41,664 nt of DNA from an uncultured Clostridia bacterium (lineage in GTDB: Bacteria > Bacillota > Clostridia > Oscillospirales > Oscillospiraceae): positions 1-41,664 of the forward strand of contig CAMHPQ010000006.1 in the NCBI GenBank assembly GCA_946187035.1, written 5' to 3'. Within the stretch, counting starts at the first letter, position 1, and each line of letters starts with the position of its first letter. Positions 39,086 through 41,664 of the stretch are shown here, piece by piece. The translations under genes were made by a program, and so were the position numbers. The notes beneath the pieces are model-generated. The model did not search any database and was not told where the DNA came from. It worked only from the letters and a program-made list of their open reading frames with translations.

Positions 39086-39674
39086 AATAATTCCTCAATT
39101 CCTCCTGCAGGATGCGCAGGGCTTTGCCTCTGTGGGAGATGGCGTTTTTCTGTTCCGGTGTCAGCAGGCCGTTGGTGACGGTCTGGCCGTCGGCGAGAAA
39201 GAGCGGATCGTAGCCGAAGCCGTTTTTCCCCTCCGGCGCGAACATGATCTTCCCCTCCATGGTGCCTCTGGCCCGGAGCACGTCTCCATTGGGAAATGTG
39301 CAGCAGATACAGCTGACGAATCTGGCGGTTCTTTGTTCCAGGGGCACGCCCTCCAGCTTGCTCAGAAGATACTCGTTTCTATGCTGGTCGGTGTGCTCGT
39401 GGCTGCCGGAGTAGCGGGCGGAATAGACCCCCGGCTCCCCGTTGAGATAGTCCACTTCGAGACCGGAGTCGTCCGCGATGGCGGGCATGCCCGTGGCGTT
39501 GGTGACGGCGATGGCTTTCAGATAGGCGTTTTCCTCGAAGGTGGTGCCGGTCTCCTCCACCTCGAAGTCGCAGCCCGCCTCCCGCTGGCTCATGAGCTCC
39601 ACGCCCAGATCCGCGAGAATGGCGCGCATTTCGCTCATTTTATGCGCGTTGTTGCTGGCAAGGATCATTTGCAT
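39072..39674 (-). CDS. rdgB: RdgB/HAM1 non-canonical purine NTP pyrophosphatase
   Basis: RdgB removes ITP, dITP and XTP from the nucleotide pool. The 200-residue protein shows ILASNNAHKMSEM, TTFEENAYLKA, IADDSGLEVDYLNGEPGVYSARYSG, KNGFGYDPLF and ISHRGKALR. The ATG at 39674 has GGGAG about 9 bases upstream; the ATG two codons on is too far. It is 14 bases into the yhbY start. About 140 bases separate it from ftsY, filled largely by hairpins. Confidence 0.96.
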   Translation of the reverse strand: MQMILASNNAHKMSEMRAILADLGVELMSQREAGCDFEVEETGTTFEENAYLKAIAVTNATGMPAIADDSGLEVDYLNGEPGVYSARYSGSHEHTDQHRNEYLLSKLEGVPLEQRTARFVSCICCTFPNGDVLRARGTMEGKIMFAPEGKNGFGYDPLFLADGQTVTNGLLTPEQKNAISHRGKALRILQEELRNYYVNQ

Positions 39675-39738
39675 CTTTCATTTCTCCCTTGCATGGTATT
39701 AACAGATGTTCTTGTTTTCATTTCAATGGGAAGGGTTT

Positions 39739-39826
39739 GGGAGGGGATGGGCTTCCCCTCCCATCCATTCAAATCCTATCTGATGCGAAGCATCAGGCAT
39801 GCTGGCCTGACGAAGTCAGGACAGCA
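39739..39826. repeat. Three consecutive hairpins between ftsY and rdgB
   Basis: Stems are GGGAGGGGA/TCCCCTCCC (39739-39762), CTGATG/CATCAG (39780-39796) and TGCTG-CCTGAC/GTCAGG-CAGCA with a short loop (39800-39826). No T-run follows any of them, so this is not a classical terminator. The ftsY stop codon (39816-39818) lies inside the third hairpin. Confidence 0.8.
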
Positions 39827-40724
39827 AAGCTTCCACAAAATCTTTGGGTTTGAACTCGATCAGATCGTCGATCTGCTCGCCCACGCCCACGTATTTCACC
39901 GGCAGCTGCAGCTCCTGGGCGATGGCGAAGACGATGCCGCCCTTGGCGGTGCCGTCCAGCTTTGTGAGAACGATGCCGGTGAGATCGGCGGTGTCCAGGA
40001 ACTGCTTGGCCTGAATGAGACCGTTCTGGCCGGTGGTGGCGTCCAGGACCATGAGGGTCTCGATGTCCGCCTCAGGCAGCTCCCGGCGCACCACGCGGGT
40101 GATTTTGTTCAGCTCGTTCATCAGGTTCGCCTTGTTGTGGAGCCGTCCGGCGGTGTCGATGATGATGACGTCGGTGCCTCTGGCCTTGGCGGCCTGGATG
40201 GAGTCAAAGACCACGGCGGCGGGGTCGGAGCCCTCGCCGTGCTTGACGATCTCCACGCCGGCCCGCTTGGCCCAGACGGTGAGCTGCTCGGAGGCGGCGG
40301 CGCGGAAGGTATCGGCGGCGGCCAGTAAGACGTTGTAACCCTCGGAATCCAGCTGGCAGGCCAGCTTGCCGATGGTGGTGGTCTTGCCCACACCGTTGAC
40401 GCCTACCATGAGGATCACGCTGGGCTGGGTGGTCAGCAGCAAAGCGGTGTCCTGCACCTTGATGATCTTACTGAGGATCTGCACGAACTCGGCCTTCACC
40501 TCTGCCCCGCTGCGGAGCTTCTTGGTCTCGATGGCACGGCGCAGGTCGGAAATCGCCTGCTCCGTGGTCTCGATGCCGGTGTCCGCCAAAATCAGGCACT
40601 CCTCCAGCTCCTCGAAGAAGTCCTCGTCCCCCGGCTCGTAGCTTGCGAAGATGCCCGTGAGCTGCACGTCCATCTTCCCCTTGGTCTTGCTCAGACCCTG
40701 TTTCAGTTTATCAAAAAGACCCAT
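39816..40724 (-). CDS. ftsY: Signal recognition particle receptor FtsY
   Basis: FtsY is the membrane-associated SRP GTPase that docks Ffh-bound ribosomes. The 302-residue protein lacks a long acidic A domain: the NG domain begins almost at once ([16 protein letters not shown]). G motifs are [15 protein letters not shown] (G1), [27 protein letters not shown] (G3), [10 protein letters not shown] (G4) and [20 protein letters not shown] precedes the ATG. It follows smc by 33 bases, the common Firmicutes order. Confidence 0.98.
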   Translation of the reverse strand: MGLFDKLKQGLSKTKGKMDVQLTGIFASYEPGDEDFFEELEECLILADTGIETTEQAISDLRRAIETKKLRSGAEVKAEFVQILSKIIKVQDTALLLTTQPSVILMVGVNGVGKTTTIGKLACQLDSEGYNVLLAAADTFRAAASEQLTVWAKRAGVEIVKHGEGSDPAAVVFDSIQAAKARGTDVIIIDTAGRLHNKANLMNELNKITRVVRRELPEADIETLMVLDATTGQNGLIQAKQFLDTADLTGIVLTKLDGTAKGGIVFAIAQELQLPVKYVGVGEQIDDLIEFKPKDFVEALLS

Positions 40725-40757
40725 AAATATAAAATCCTTCCGTAGAGATTATACCCG

Positions 40758-41664
40758 TTATTTCATATTCTTTGCAGCCTCATCCAAACTCAGGCTGATG
40801 ATCTTGGACACACCCTTCTCCTGCATGGTGACGCCGAAGAGGTGGTCCGCCTCCTCCATGGTGCCGCGGCGGTGGGTGATGACCAGAAACTGCGTATACT
40901 TGGAGAGGTTTCGCATATAGCCGGCGAACCGGTTGACGTTGGCCTCGTCCAAAGCGGCCTCGATCTCGTCCATGACGCAGAAGGGCGTGGGCCGCACCTT
41001 CAAGATGGCGAAATACAGCGCGATGGCCACAAAGGCCTTCTCACCGCCGGACAGCAGGCTGATGGTACTGACCGCCTTGCCCGGGGGCTGCACGCGGATC
41101 TCGATGCCGCAGTCCAGCACGTTTTCCTCGTCCTCCAGCACCAGCGCCGCCTTGCCGCCGCCGAAGAGCTCCAGGAACGTCTTGCGGAACTCCTGGTCGA
41201 TGGCGGCGAACTCCCGGCGGAAGATGGTCTCCATCTCCCCGGTGATGTCGCTGATGATGCCCATGAGCTCCCGCTTGGCCTTCAGGATGTCGTCCCGCTG
41301 GTCGGTGAGGAAGGTGTAGCGGGTGTTCACCCGGTCGAACTCCTCGATGGCACCCAGGTTCGGCGTGCCCAGGGCCCCGATGCCCCGGCGCAGCTCCGAC
41401 ATGCGGCGGTTGGCCTTGTGCATGCTCTCGACGGGCTGGCGCTGCTTCTGGGCCGCGGAGTAGCTGAGCTCGTAGTTGTCCCAGAGCTTGTCCAGGATCT
41501 GCTTTTCCTCCATCTCGGCGGAGAGCTTGCGCTGCTCCTGCCGGGCAATGCGGCGCTCGAGCTCGATGATATCGGCATTGCGCTGCTGGGCCTCTTTCTC
41601 CGCCCGGGTACGGCGGCCTTCCAGCTCCAGCCGCGCCTTGCTGACAGAGCCGATCTCGTCGCGC
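40758..41664 (-). CDS. smc: Chromosome segregation ATPase SMC (C-terminal part, cut by window)
   Basis: The frame is open to the right edge; about 300 C-terminal residues are visible. They comprise coiled coil (KARLELEGRRTRAEKEAQQ and onwards), then the C-terminal head half: TFLELFGGGKAALVLED, signature LLSGGEKAFVAIALYF, Walker B PFCVMDEIEAALDEAN and the H-loop FLVITHRRGTMEEAD. SMC forms the condensin-like complex with ScpA and ScpB. The N-terminal half with Walker A is outside the window. ftsY follows after 33 bases. Confidence 0.97.
   Translation of the reverse strand, partial: RDEIGSVSKARLELEGRRTRAEKEAQQRNADIIELERRIARQEQRKLSAEMEEKQILDKLWDNYELSYSAAQKQRQPVESMHKANRRMSELRRGIGALGTPNLGAIEEFDRVNTRYTFLTDQRDDILKAKRELMGIISDITGEMETIFRREFAAIDQEFRKTFLELFGGGKAALVLEDEENVLDCGIEIRVQPPGKAVSTISLLSGGEKAFVAIALYFAILKVRPTPFCVMDEIEAALDEANVNRFAGYMRNLSKYTQFLVITHRRGTMEEADHLFGVTMQEKGVSKIISLSLDEAAKNMK

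Overview
The window looks like a chromosomal housekeeping region of a GC-rich gut-type Clostridia, most likely Oscillospirales (Oscillospiraceae/Ruminococcaceae). The evidence is a PolC-type replicative polymerase, YlxM beside Ffh, YmdB, a SCIFF-type radical SAM maturase (a Clostridia hallmark), SLH-domain and BspA-like surface proteins with CxxC/GH repeats, and near-consensus SigA promoters. The genus is an inference. No prophage, IS transposase, CRISPR array or defence island was seen.

Layout. Positions 1-3.1 kb hold a membrane-protein pair (the first cut by the window edge), rsmA and a VanX-like lipoprotein peptidase. On the minus strand, 3.3-7.8 kb carries ylxM-ffh-rpsP-khpA-rimM-trmD, with TrmD fused to a GNAT domain. 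Then come a SCIFF-type maturase coupled to a PLP decarboxylase (7.8-10.6 kb) and two SLH surface proteins (10.7-15.1 kb). proC, a beta-CASP metallo-hydrolase, ispG and polC form a minus-strand run (15.1-22.7 kb). Next are plus-strand ltaE and a minus-strand ymdB-SbcD-like-SbcC-like operon (23.9-27.8 kb). A small membrane protein, tRNA-Arg(ACG), two lipoproteins and rpsU lead to a BspA-like LRR/Ig adhesin (30.4-33.2 kb). The right end is one long minus-strand run: smc-ftsY-rdgB-yhbY-nadD/yqeK-LCP-rsfS-leuS. Genes for tRNA and ribosome maturation, SRP targeting and chromosome organisation dominate, with cell-surface genes interspersed.

The most unusual content is a set of structured, non-coding repeats placed inside operons at the 3' ends of genes. 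Family B has three collinear 163-bp copies (5865-6027, 20144-20306, 37472-37634), each an imperfect full-length palindrome. All have the same orientation relative to transcription, each begins within a few bases of a stop codon, and the two arms show paired, compensatory differences between copies. Family A is a perfectly identical 188-bp direct repeat (3101-3288, 5071-5258) made of four hairpins, bracketing rimM-trmD. One A copy supplies the last two residues and stop codon of TrmD-GNAT, and one B copy supplies the last three residues and stop of NadD-YqeK. A single nested palindrome (13596-13834) and a triple hairpin overlapping the ftsY stop (39739-39826) follow the same theme. Whether these are MITE-like mobile elements, RNA-processing signals or both cannot be settled from this window.
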